Below are positions 56,841 to 64,000 of a stretch of 64,000 nucleotides of DNA, piece by piece. Each line of letters starts with the position of its first letter. Position 1 is the first letter of the stretch. The position numbers and the translations under genes are program-made. This DNA is from Blastocatellia bacterium (GTDB lineage: Bacteria > Acidobacteriota > Blastocatellia > UBA7656 > JADIYM01). Location: NCBI GenBank assembly GCA_016705245.1, contig JADIYM010000002.1, forward strand, positions 186,001 through 250,000, written 5' to 3'. The notes under the pieces are model-generated. The model was not told the DNA's origin. It searched no databases and worked only from the letters and a program-made list of their open reading frames with translations.

Positions 56841-58097
56841 ATGTCGGCAAAGATACGAATCGCTATCGTCATGCTCTCCGCGGGCGTCGCCTTCTATGCG
56901 ATCGCAGGCGGATTCCCGTGGGATCGTGGCGCGACCGCCAAGGGTAACCAGTGGGCACAGCTTCGTATTTTTGACGAAGTCCTCTACCGAATCTCGAAAG
57001 ACTACGTCGATGAGCCCGACATGGAACGGGTACGAACCGGGGCGCTGCGCGGGCTTGCCGATGGGCTGGATGCATACAGCGCCTACCTGACGCCAGCACA
57101 GGTCGCCGGTTATGTGCCGGTCGAGCACGGTGTGCACGCGGTTGGCGGAATGGCTCTTTCGAGGTATGGCGGCTACGTTTATGTGGTGTCGTGCTGGAAG
57201 GGATCGCCCGCGGATCGCTCAGGAATCGCCACCGGCGACATCATTGAATACATCGGAAAGGCCCCCACGCGTGACATGAGTCTCTACGACGCCGAGATGT
57301 TGCTGACAGACGTCTCGAATGGCCCGCACGATGTGAAGCTCTTTCGTGCCGGACAGTCGTTCACGGTGACGTTCACGAACGGGCCGGTCGTCGCGCCTCC
57401 CGTCGAGTCGAAAATGCTCGAGCCCGGCGTCGGCTACTTGAATGTGCTCGCCCTCACGTCCGGAAGGGCCGTCGAGGTGCGCGGAGCGATCGATCAATTG
57501 ACGGCCAAGGGCATGAAGCGGTTGGTCCTCGATCTGCGAGGTTGCGCCACTGGCACGATGGAGGAAGGCGCATCGGTCGCGAACATTTTCGTCGAGTCCG
57601 GAGTTCTCGGACGGAAGATCGGTCGAGGCGGAGCCGAAGGCGCGGCCATCGAGGCCCAGGCCTCTCTCGTGGCGTTCCGCGGGCCGCTCACTGTCCTCGT
57701 TGATCCAAGCTCGGCTGGAGCGGCTGAAGTCATTGCATCGGCCGTCGCCACCTCGAAGCGTGGCGATGTCGTCGGCGAGCGCACCTTTGGCGCTGGAGTC
57801 GAGCTCGAGCTCTTCAAGCTCCGCGATGGCGGGGCGATGCTCATCACGGTGGCAAAGTACGCGCCGGCATCCGGCAAGCCGTTCATCGACGAAGGCGTGA
57901 TGCCGACGGTCGAGGTCAAGCGCGCGGTGCCCGAGATCGTCGTTCCGGAAGACCAGGACGAGGATGAGCCCGCGACGCCGGAGGACAAGCCAGTCGTGAA
58001 GCCGGCGCCGAAACCGGCTGCGACCGAGGACGTTCAGCTGAAGAAGGCTCTCGAGATCCTCAAGGGCGTCGATGCGGCCGCGGCACGGGCGGCCTGA
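56841..58097 (+). CDS. S41 (C-terminal processing) peptidase-like protein lacking the catalytic dyad
   Basis: A 418-residue exported protein with a signal anchor (about 5-23), the CTP N-terminal helix (DEVLYRISKDYVDEP), a PDZ domain (about 95-180, GSPADRSGIATGDIIEYIG) and the S41 core (about 195-345). Aligning DPSSAGAAEVIASAV with the usual xTASASE and GERTFGAG with the usual GEKTFGKG puts Gly293 at the nucleophile serine and Ala318 at the general-base lysine, exactly 25 residues apart as in active enzymes. It is therefore probably inactive. The C-terminus (350-418) is Pro/Glu-rich. A role as PDZ binder or decoy is possible. Confidence 0.85.
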   Translation: MSAKIRIAIVMLSAGVAFYAIAGGFPWDRGATAKGNQWAQLRIFDEVLYRISKDYVDEPDMERVRTGALRGLADGLDAYSAYLTPAQVAGYVPVEHGVHAVGGMALSRYGGYVYVVSCWKGSPADRSGIATGDIIEYIGKAPTRDMSLYDAEMLLTDVSNGPHDVKLFRAGQSFTVTFTNGPVVAPPVESKMLEPGVGYLNVLALTSGRAVEVRGAIDQLTAKGMKRLVLDLRGCATGTMEEGASVANIFVESGVLGRKIGRGGAEGAAIEAQASLVAFRGPLTVLVDPSSAGAAEVIASAVATSKRGDVVGERTFGAGVELELFKLRDGGAMLITVAKYAPASGKPFIDEGVMPTVEVKRAVPEIVVPEDQDEDEPATPEDKPVVKPAPKPAATEDVQLKKALEILKGVDAAAARAA

Positions 58098-58120
58098 AAT
58101 AACGTTGCTCGTGAAGAACG

Positions 58121-58153
58121 AAGCCCCGCAGGGTCCGCCGACCCGCGGGGCTT
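58121..58153 (+). terminator. Rho-independent terminator after the S41 gene
   Basis: AAGCCCCGC...GGGT pairs with ACCC-GCGGGGCTT around a short loop, then TTTACATTT. It lies 24 bases after the stop. Confidence 0.8.
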
Positions 58154-58236
58154 TACATTTGCGGCATCGGGCACCAACCTGAGAAGCCGTCCCCGGCATC
58201 CCAGGGTCCCGATGCGATCGTGGCCTTGACCCGAAC

Positions 58237-59832
58237 ATGACTCCGAGCGACCGACCCATCTGGTTCAGCTTTCGCCTGCGACTTGTCGTCGTGATGACGA
58301 CGCTGTTGCTCGCGACACTCGCTCTCGTTCTCTACCTGAACCAGCGCGCGCAGGTCGCCGTGCAGGACGCGCTCAGCCGGCAGAAGGTCACGGTGAACGA
58401 GACCTTCTCGTCACATCTGACCGACGTGACACAGGCGACGAACTTCGCGCTCATGAGTCTGAACCAGAGCGCGTACATCGACGAGATTCTCGACAAGCCC
58501 GAGTACGCGAACGCCATCAATCGTGAGCGGATCCGCCGGATTCTCATCGTCCTCGACGACGGCGTGATCTATGACAGCACCGAGAAAGAGCTCCGCGACA
58601 AGAAGATCGAGCTGCCGGTCGTTTCGGGCGATCTTCCACTTGGGCTCGTCAAGCCGGGCGATCCCGCAGTCGGATTGCTCGGGAGCCCGTCTCCGCCCGA
58701 CGACGCGCTCGAGACGTATTGGGTGCGCGTTCGGACTCGGGACACGGTCGGTGGCGAGCAGCAGTCGCAGTGGATAGCGATCGTGGTCTCGAACCGCCAG
58801 GTTCTGGCCACGATTGACCAGTCGCAGCGCGAGGTTGCAGATGTCGTCGAGAGCGTGGCGGGCGTACGCTGGAAGCTGACGCTCGGCGTGTTTGCGCTCG
58901 CCGTTGCGCTCACGGTTCTGCTCGTATGGCGTTTCTCGTGGCCGATTCGTCAACTCGCCGAGGCAGCGGAACGCGTAGCCCGTGGCGACCTCGATTTCGC
59001 CGTTCACGTCACGAGGCGCGACGAGGTCGGGCAGCTGGGCCGGACATTCAACACGATGCTCGACGGCCTGCGTGCGAAGGCCGAGCTCGAGGACCGTCTC
59101 AACAACGCGGAGCGAGCGGCCGTCATCGGCCGATTGACCTCAGCCATCGCGCACGAAGTCAGGAACCCCCTCAACTTCATCAATCTGTCGATCGATCGCG
59201 TGCGGTCCAAATATCCGCCGTTGGATGCATCGGATCGGCAGGCCTTCGATAAGCTCCTGGGAACCATAAAGGAGGAAACCGGACGATTGAATCGACTGGT
59301 GACCGACGTGTTGAACTTCGGTCGGCCCGCCAACCTCAACAAGCGGACCTTTGACCTCGGCGCAGGCATCGAGGGAGTTCTCGAGATCGTCCGCGCTCAG
59401 GCGGACGCACAAGGGGTCCGCATCGACGCGAGAATCCCCGAAACACCGGTCGAGATCCTTGCTGACGCGCAGAAGATGACTTCGTGTTTCTCGAATATCG
59501 TCATCAACGCTGTCCAGGCAATGCCAGACGGAGGCATCCTCACCGTGACCGTCGAGAACAATGGAGACCATGTCGTGGTTTGCGTCGGTGACACCGGCCA
59601 CGGGGTCCCCCTGGACGCGCTTGACCGGGTTTTTGAGCCCTACTACTCTACGAAGGATACGGGCACCGGCCTCGGTCTCGCCGTGACGAAGAAGATCGTC
59701 GAGGAGCACGGCGGTCGAATCAGCGCTTCGAGCGCACCCGGATCCGGCACGACCTTCGAGGTAGAACTCCCGAGCGCGGAAGCGCAGATTCCCGGTCTCG
59801 ATGGACCGGCGGCCGCGAGCACACGACCGTGA
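58237..59832 (+). CDS. Membrane sensor histidine kinase (NtrB/ZraS-like)
   Basis: A 531-residue kinase with membrane helices at about 14-35 and 214-232 enclosing a periplasmic sensor (36-213), a HAMP domain (about 233-285), the phospho-acceptor helix with H306 in IAHEVRNPLNFI, and a HATPase domain with an N-box (NIVINAVQAM), G1 VGDTGHGVP and G2 GTGLGLAV. Its stop overlaps the GTG of the next gene (GTGA), so it pairs with that sigma-54 regulator. Upstream lies a terminator. The stimulus is unknown. Confidence 0.95.
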   Translation: MTPSDRPIWFSFRLRLVVVMTTLLLATLALVLYLNQRAQVAVQDALSRQKVTVNETFSSHLTDVTQATNFALMSLNQSAYIDEILDKPEYANAINRERIRRILIVLDDGVIYDSTEKELRDKKIELPVVSGDLPLGLVKPGDPAVGLLGSPSPPDDALETYWVRVRTRDTVGGEQQSQWIAIVVSNRQVLATIDQSQREVADVVESVAGVRWKLTLGVFALAVALTVLLVWRFSWPIRQLAEAAERVARGDLDFAVHVTRRDEVGQLGRTFNTMLDGLRAKAELEDRLNNAERAAVIGRLTSAIAHEVRNPLNFINLSIDRVRSKYPPLDASDRQAFDKLLGTIKEETGRLNRLVTDVLNFGRPANLNKRTFDLGAGIEGVLEIVRAQADAQGVRIDARIPETPVEILADAQKMTSCFSNIVINAVQAMPDGGILTVTVENNGDHVVVCVGDTGHGVPLDALDRVFEPYYSTKDTGTGLGLAVTKKIVEEHGGRISASSAPGSGTTFEVELPSAEAQIPGLDGPAAASTRP

Positions 59833-61172
59833 CAGACACTACAAGACGCAATCGCATCCTCGTCGTTGATGACGAGAAGAACCAACGTGAGCTCTACCAG
59901 CTCATTCTCGAGGACGCGGGCTACGAGGTGATCTCTGCGGCAAGTGCGCAGGCGGCACTCAGGCTCTATGAAGAGGCCGAGGTCGATCTCGTACTGACCG
60001 ATTTCAACATGACCGGAATGGACGGCCTCGCGCTGCTCAAGGAGCTCGTCGCGAGAGAACCGTCGGTCATCGTCGTAATGATCACGGCTTTTGGCTCGGT
60101 GGACTCGGTGAAGGACGCCCTCCGATCAGGCGCCTACGACTATCTCGAAAAGCCCGTCGACCAGGAGACGCTTCTGCGAACCGTGAGCGAGGCACTTGCG
60201 GGTCTGCGCCAGCTCGACGGCGACATCATTGGCGCGAGCGATGCGATCGAACGCGTGAAGCGGATGATCCTGAAAGTCGCTGGTTCGTCCTCCACGGTTC
60301 TCGTTCGCGGCGAGTCGGGAACCGGCAAGGAAAAGGTCGCGCGCTCGGTTCACCGGGCGAGCCAGAGGTCGTCGAACGTCTTCCAGGCCGTGAACTGCGC
60401 CGCGCTCAACGAGAACCTCCTCGAGAGTGAGCTCTTTGGCCACGAGAAGGGCTCGTTTACGGGCGCCAACGCGCAGAAGAAGGGACTTTTCGAAACGGCT
60501 TCGGGTGGGACGCTTTTTCTCGACGAGATTGGCGACGTGAGCCCCGCTATGCAGGTCAAGCTCCTTCGAGCCTTGCAGGAGCGCGAGGTCACGCGGGTCG
60601 GGGGCACGAAGCCCGTCCAGGTCGACGTCAGGTTGATCGCCGCCACGAATCGGGATCTCGAAGTGATGGTGAAGGACGGCCGATTCCGTGAGGATCTCTA
60701 CTATCGGCTCAACGTGATTCCGATCGTCATTCCGCCGCTGCGCGAGCGACGTGACGACATCCTCGCCCTGACGGACTTCTTTGTTGCCAAACACTCCGCG
60801 GCGGAGGGGCGTCGATTCCGTGGCATCTCCGCGGACGCGCGGAAGCTCCTTCTGGAATACGGCTGGCCCGGCAACGTCCGGCAGCTCGAATCGGCGGTCG
60901 AGCGGGCGATCCTGCTTGCCGAGACGGATCGAATCGAGGTGGAGGATCTTCCAGTCGAAATCCGCCAGGCGAACGAGCCGTCGACGAATTTCGCGTTCAA
61001 GCTTCCGCCGGAAGGCATCAGTTTCGAGGATCTCGAACGGTCGTTGATCATTCAGGCCATGGAACAGTCCGGCTGGAACATCACACGTGCCGCGAAGCTG
61101 CTCGGGTTGTCGTTCAGGACCCTCCAGTACCGCCTCGAGAAGTTCGGCATAAAGAAACGCGGCGACGAGTAG
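59829..61172 (+). CDS. NtrC-type sigma-54-dependent response regulator
   Basis: A 447-residue response regulator: receiver (about 8-120, phospho-acceptor D58 in LVLTDFNMTGMDG), AAA+ domain (about 133-370) with Walker A GESGTGKE, GSFTGA (208-213, Ser in place of the usual Ala), Walker B GGTLFLDEIGD and FREDLYYRLNVIPI, and a Fis-type DNA-binding end (NITRAAKLLGLSFRTLQYRLEK). It should activate RpoN promoters when phosphorylated by the upstream kinase. The targets are not evident. Its start codon is GTG. Confidence 0.95.
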   Translation: MTDTTRRNRILVVDDEKNQRELYQLILEDAGYEVISAASAQAALRLYEEAEVDLVLTDFNMTGMDGLALLKELVAREPSVIVVMITAFGSVDSVKDALRSGAYDYLEKPVDQETLLRTVSEALAGLRQLDGDIIGASDAIERVKRMILKVAGSSSTVLVRGESGTGKEKVARSVHRASQRSSNVFQAVNCAALNENLLESELFGHEKGSFTGANAQKKGLFETASGGTLFLDEIGDVSPAMQVKLLRALQEREVTRVGGTKPVQVDVRLIAATNRDLEVMVKDGRFREDLYYRLNVIPIVIPPLRERRDDILALTDFFVAKHSAAEGRRFRGISADARKLLLEYGWPGNVRQLESAVERAILLAETDRIEVEDLPVEIRQANEPSTNFAFKLPPEGISFEDLERSLIIQAMEQSGWNITRAAKLLGLSFRTLQYRLEKFGIKKRGDE

Positions 61173-61240
61173 CCATTACCGACCCGTCCTTTGGTTCGTC
61201 ACGGAAGGCGGCAACTTCGCTTGTGGCGGATCGATCGCAA

Positions 61241-61375
61241 TTACAGAACCGCGAGCGGTAGCGAGCGTCCCACGGACGGTCGAACGGTTCCGATCACTTC
61301 CGTCCTTCCGCAATGACGAGTCAGCGATGTCAGGCACCGTCCGCAGGCCGCTCGCTACCGCTCGCGGTTCTGTAA
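61241..61375. repeat. Inverted-repeat element, copy C (complete)
   Basis: 135 bases with ends TTACAGAACCGCGAGCGG and its exact complement, carrying the same core GCGAGCGGTAGCGAGCG as copies A, B1 and B2. The inside is the reverse complement of the B2 inside (TTCCGATCACTTCCGTC). There is no open frame. Confidence 0.85.
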
Positions 61376-61531
61376 CTCGAGGCCGCCGATACTGCATTGC
61401 CGGGCGCACGCGACTCGCGGAAGGGAATGTGACGAACTCATGATCGTCCCAGTCAGACGCGAATCGCGCAGCTCGTCGTCGCTCCGGATAGCAAGGCTCG
61501 CCAACGGAGGCAAGGGCTTTGGAAAGAGTTC

Positions 61532-61560
61532 TTGCGCGTAGTCACCTTGGTGGCTATACT
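61532..61560 (+). promoter_or_regulatory. Promoter of the rimP-nusA-infB operon
   Basis: TTGCGC (61532-61537), a 17-base spacer and TATACT (61555-61560). The leader of about 90 bases contains the hairpin described next. Confidence 0.6.
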
Positions 61561-61610
61561 CCCGGGTTCATCTTAGAGTATCGAGCGTTTCCGACGCTTG
61601 GTGATTTCGA

Positions 61611-61635
61611 AGGTGGGCTCGGGCCCACCTTTTTT
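61611..61635 (+). terminator. Intrinsic-terminator-like attenuator in the rimP leader
   Basis: AGGTGGGC pairs with GCCCACCT around a tiny loop and is followed directly by a T-run (TTTTTTCT). It stands between the promoter and the rimP start. Such a hairpin in front of rimP-nusA would let NusA levels set read-through, as known for leader terminators of this operon in other bacteria. Confidence 0.75.
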
Positions 61636-61657
61636 CTAGGGCGGAAGTCGAAGGTTT

Positions 61658-62161
61658 ATGACCGGAATCGACGAGAAGAAGATCGCTGACGTGATCGAAA
61701 GAGTAGTGCAATCAGAGGGCCTCGAGCTCGTTGCCTGGGAGTTGAAGGGCGATGGGTCTCGTGCGTCGATGCTGCGCATCACGCTTGATTGCGACCAGGG
61801 GCTCACGCACGAGCACTGCGTAGCCGTCAATCGCGAGGTTGGCACGATTCTCGACGTCGAAGATCTCATTCCATTCCACTACACGCTCGAAATCACGTCG
61901 CCGGGACTTGGCAAGTCGCTGACTGGACAGCCTGCGTTCGATCGACACCGCGGCGAGATGGTTCGGCTTCGCGTGTCGGAGCCTACCGAACACGGTCCGA
62001 GCATCAAGGGACGCGTCGAGCGCGTCACACCGACCCAGGTCATCGTCGTGGATCGCCACGGCGCCGAGCACACCATCCCCTACACCCAGATTCTCGCGGC
62101 CAATACGGTCCACGCCCCGGGGCGCGGATCTCGGCGGTCCGAGGCCGGAGGTACCGAGTGA
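61658..62161 (+). CDS. rimP: Ribosome maturation factor RimP
   Basis: A 167-residue RimP needed for 30S subunit maturation. The N-terminal alpha/beta domain has GLELVAWELKGDGSRASMLRITLD and the conserved ILDVEDLIPFHYTLEITSPGL, followed by a C-terminal SH3-like domain (SIKGRVERVTPTQVIVVDRHG). It precedes nusA as in most bacteria and overlaps it as GTGA. The attenuator upstream probably controls the whole operon. Confidence 0.95.
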   Translation: MTGIDEKKIADVIERVVQSEGLELVAWELKGDGSRASMLRITLDCDQGLTHEHCVAVNREVGTILDVEDLIPFHYTLEITSPGLGKSLTGQPAFDRHRGEMVRLRVSEPTEHGPSIKGRVERVTPTQVIVVDRHGAEHTIPYTQILAANTVHAPGRGSRRSEAGGTE

Positions 62162-63843
62162 ATCCGAACACGCCGATCGCGCAGAACATCGAGACGCTTG
62201 CGCGAGAGAAAAACATCGACCCGACGATCATCATCAGCGCCATCGAGGACGCGGTGGTGACAGCGTCGCGCAAGCAGTTCAAGACAGGCGAGGATCTGCA
62301 GGCCCGCTACAACATGGATACGGGCTCGGTCGATCTGTTCGCCGTCAAGCGCGTGGTCGAGGAGGTTGAGAACGACGCCATCGAGATTTCGCTCGCCGAA
62401 GTCGAGGGCATGGGCATCGAGGGGGCGGAGAGCGGCGACATTCTCGAATTCCCGCGATCCACTGAGGATCTTGGCCGCATTGCAGCACAGACGGCTAAGC
62501 AGATCATCTTCCAGAAGGTGCGCGAGGCTGAGCGCAACAACATTTACGACGAGTACATCCAGCGTGTCGGCGACATCGTTCACGGTTACGTGAAGCGGTT
62601 CGAAGGCGGCCGGATCATCGTGGATCTCGGCAAGGTCGAGGCGGTCCTCCCGCGAAGCCAGCAGTCCCGGGTCGAGAGCTTCACGCAGGGTGAGCGTATT
62701 CGCGTTGTCATCCACGACGTGCATCGGGACACGAAGGGTCCGCAGGTAGAGGTCTCGAGAACAAGCCCTGAACTGCTGAAACGACTCTTCGAGATGGAAG
62801 TCCCCGAGATCTACGACGGCACCGTGATCATCAAAGCCGCGGTTCGTGAGCCTGGTGACCGCGCGAAGATTGCGGTCGTGAGTCGGGAGCGGGACGTTGA
62901 CCCAGTCGGCGCCTGCGTCGGCATGAAGGGTTCGCGCGTCCAGGCGATCATCCGCGAGCTGCGGGGAGAGCGCATCGACATTATCGAATGGAACGAGGAT
63001 CCGGCGATCTTCGCTGCAAACTCGCTTTCGCCGGCCAAGGTTTCGAAGGTTCAGATTCTCGACTTCACGAACAAGGAGCTCGAGGTCATCGTTCCCGAGG
63101 AGCAACTCTCGCTCGCGATCGGCCGCAAGGGACAGAACGTTCGTCTCGCGGCAAAGTTGATCGGCTGGCACGTCGACATCAGGAGCGAGGAAGAGATGAA
63201 GCGCGAGGTCGAGAGCCAGATGGAAGCGCTTCTGTCCGGTGCAAATGTGCCGCTTACCGTTGTCGATTCGATCGACCAGGTCATGTCGGACACGCTGCAG
63301 CGCGGCGGAATCCTGACCGTCGAGCAACTTGCGGAATCGACCGTGGACGATGTCACGCAGATCATCGACATGAGTTTTGACGACGCCGAGCGGCTGATCG
63401 CCTCGGCCCGAAGAATCATGGAAGTGAAGCGACTTCGCGGAATGCAGGCTGCGGCGCACGCCGAGCACGAGGCCGCCGACGCCGCTGAAAGCGCGCTGGC
63501 GCTCGCGGCCGCCGAGGGCGCAGGTGAGGCGGCGGATGCGCCGGAGTCCGGAGATGAGCTTGCGGCCGAACCTGCCGCAGAAGTCGCGCCGGAGTCGACG
63601 GACGATGTGGAGCTCTCGGTCACCGCGGCGGAACCAGACGAGGTCGTCGAAGAGACAGTCGTCGAAGAAACAGTCGTCGACGAGGCAGTCGTCGAAGAGG
63701 CAATTGTCGAGGAAGTCGAAGCGGCTCCGGCCGTGGAACAGGCTGAAGAAGCGACTGGATCCGATGAAGCGGCCGAGCCGACGGCGGACGGCGAGGCATC
63801 GGTTGCGGACGCAGACGGGACGTCGGAGACAGAGGAAGCGTAA
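62158..63843 (+). CDS. nusA: Transcription termination/antitermination factor NusA with acidic tail
   Basis: A 561-residue NusA. The N-terminal RNA-polymerase-binding domain (1-125), S1 domain (about 135-200, GDIVHGYVKRFEGGRIIVDLGKVEAVLPRSQQ), KH1 and KH2 (GACVGMKGSRVQAIIRELRGERIDI; LSLAIGRKGQNVRLAAKLIGWHVDI) are all present. A helical region (about 385-430) is followed by an unusual 120-residue Ala/Glu-rich acidic tail with VVEETVVEETVVDEAVVEEA repeats. It acts in pausing, termination and antitermination. The GTG start overlaps the rimP stop. Confidence 0.95.
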   Translation: MNPNTPIAQNIETLAREKNIDPTIIISAIEDAVVTASRKQFKTGEDLQARYNMDTGSVDLFAVKRVVEEVENDAIEISLAEVEGMGIEGAESGDILEFPRSTEDLGRIAAQTAKQIIFQKVREAERNNIYDEYIQRVGDIVHGYVKRFEGGRIIVDLGKVEAVLPRSQQSRVESFTQGERIRVVIHDVHRDTKGPQVEVSRTSPELLKRLFEMEVPEIYDGTVIIKAAVREPGDRAKIAVVSRERDVDPVGACVGMKGSRVQAIIRELRGERIDIIEWNEDPAIFAANSLSPAKVSKVQILDFTNKELEVIVPEEQLSLAIGRKGQNVRLAAKLIGWHVDIRSEEEMKREVESQMEALLSGANVPLTVVDSIDQVMSDTLQRGGILTVEQLAESTVDDVTQIIDMSFDDAERLIASARRIMEVKRLRGMQAAAHAEHEAADAAESALALAAAEGAGEAADAPESGDELAAEPAAEVAPESTDDVELSVTAAEPDEVVEETVVEETVVDEAVVEEAIVEEVEAAPAVEQAEEATGSDEAAEPTADGEASVADADGTSETEEA

Positions 63844-63883
63844 TTAGATCCCCGCATCGGGGCTGAGGAAGACGAACACACGT

Positions 63884-64000
63884 ATGGGCTCAAAGAAAGT
63901 TCGAGTCTACGATCTGGCCAAAGAGCTCAAGATCGACAATAAGAAGGCCATCGAGGAGTGTCGCCGCGAAGGGCTGGACGTCAGCGTGCCCTCGAACAGC
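63884..64000 (+). CDS. infB: Translation initiation factor IF-2 (partial, 3' end outside window)
   Basis: The first 39 codons of infB. MGSKKVRVYDLAKELKIDNKKAIEECRREG is the IF-2 N-terminal helical domain that precedes the G domain. It follows nusA by 40 bases, as in the standard rimP-nusA-infB order. A small hairpin (CCCCG-CAT-CGGGG, 63850-63862) lies between. The rest is beyond the window. Confidence 0.93.
   Translation, partial: MGSKKVRVYDLAKELKIDNKKAIEECRREGLDVSVPSNS

Larger units (their letters stand above)
61173..61657. other. Intergenic region: inverted-repeat element, promoter and leader hairpin of the rimP operon
   Basis: This 485-base gap holds the inverted-repeat element copy C, the rimP promoter and the rimP leader hairpin, listed separately. 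No protein gene is seen. Confidence 0.75.

Overview
The window is a 64 kb, GC-rich, gene-dense piece of a bacterial chromosome. It most likely comes from an Acidobacteriota member. That placement is an inference from gene content: a secreted protein of the 'PFAF...LPAGDYT' type, a DUF2934-like protein, two proteins with the PF14516-type AAA-like domain (one with WD40 repeats, one with a winged helix), PEGA and TPR lipoprotein-style genes, split glycine decarboxylase (gcvPA/gcvPB), and a radical SAM protein resembling tetraether lipid synthase. No rRNA, tRNA, CRISPR array, prophage or intact transposon was seen. Many start and stop codons overlap (GTGA, ATGA, TGATG), so the operons appear translationally coupled.

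Layout. 1-7.6 kb: a glycolipid or polysaccharide region, with a minus-strand operon (GT2 glycosyltransferase, ATP-grasp ligase, flippase-like membrane protein, DegT aminotransferase, methyltransferase) divergent from a methyltransferase and a large membrane glycosyltransferase-like protein. 7.8-20.8 kb: SnoaL-like protein, DNA polymerase III alpha (dnaE), a TPR/sigma-54 activator, a methyltransferase, an ABC-F ATPase, a SurA/PrsA-like lipoprotein foldase, ribosomal protein L28, RidA and a DUF2934-like protein. 20.9-25.4 kb: the glycine cleavage operon gcvT-gcvH-gcvPA-gcvPB. 25.5-30.2 kb: a response-regulator diguanylate cyclase, a membrane TPR-like protein, an ECF sigma/anti-sigma pair and DAHP synthase. 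30.4-30.85 kb: about 435 bp of almost pure G, probably a sequencing or assembly artefact. 30.9-42 kb: a TPR/PEGA protein, a lytic transglycosylase, a three-gene ABC-2 exporter, and a pair of AAA-like proteins (WD40/transmembrane and winged helix). 42-48.3 kb: a secreted protein, feoB with a DtxR-type regulator under a Fur-like operator, threonine synthase, two microcompartment vertex proteins and a flavoprotein-like Cys-rich protein. 48.4-61.2 kb: FHA-GAF-HD-GYP protein, gatB, cyclophilin lipoprotein, unknown membrane proteins, a Tes-like radical SAM enzyme, an Lgt-like protein, an S41 pseudo-protease, and a histidine kinase/NtrC-type regulator pair. 61.6-64 kb: the rimP-nusA-infB operon.

Two caveats shape the annotation. 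At least eight conserved genes carry single-base frameshifts, several in short homopolymers, next to otherwise intact reading frames. This looks more like uncorrected sequencing error than decay. The poly-G block may also hide a misjoin. Dispersed palindromic repeats occur in the gaps: about 135-145 bp elements with long terminal inverted repeats, a second GC-rich repeat family of about 93 bp, and one perfect 39-bp-arm hairpin.

The most interesting leads are the Tes-like radical SAM enzyme, the orphan BMC vertex pair with its flavoprotein, the AAA-like winged-helix/WD40 pair, the S41 protein lacking both catalytic residues, and the inverted-repeat elements.
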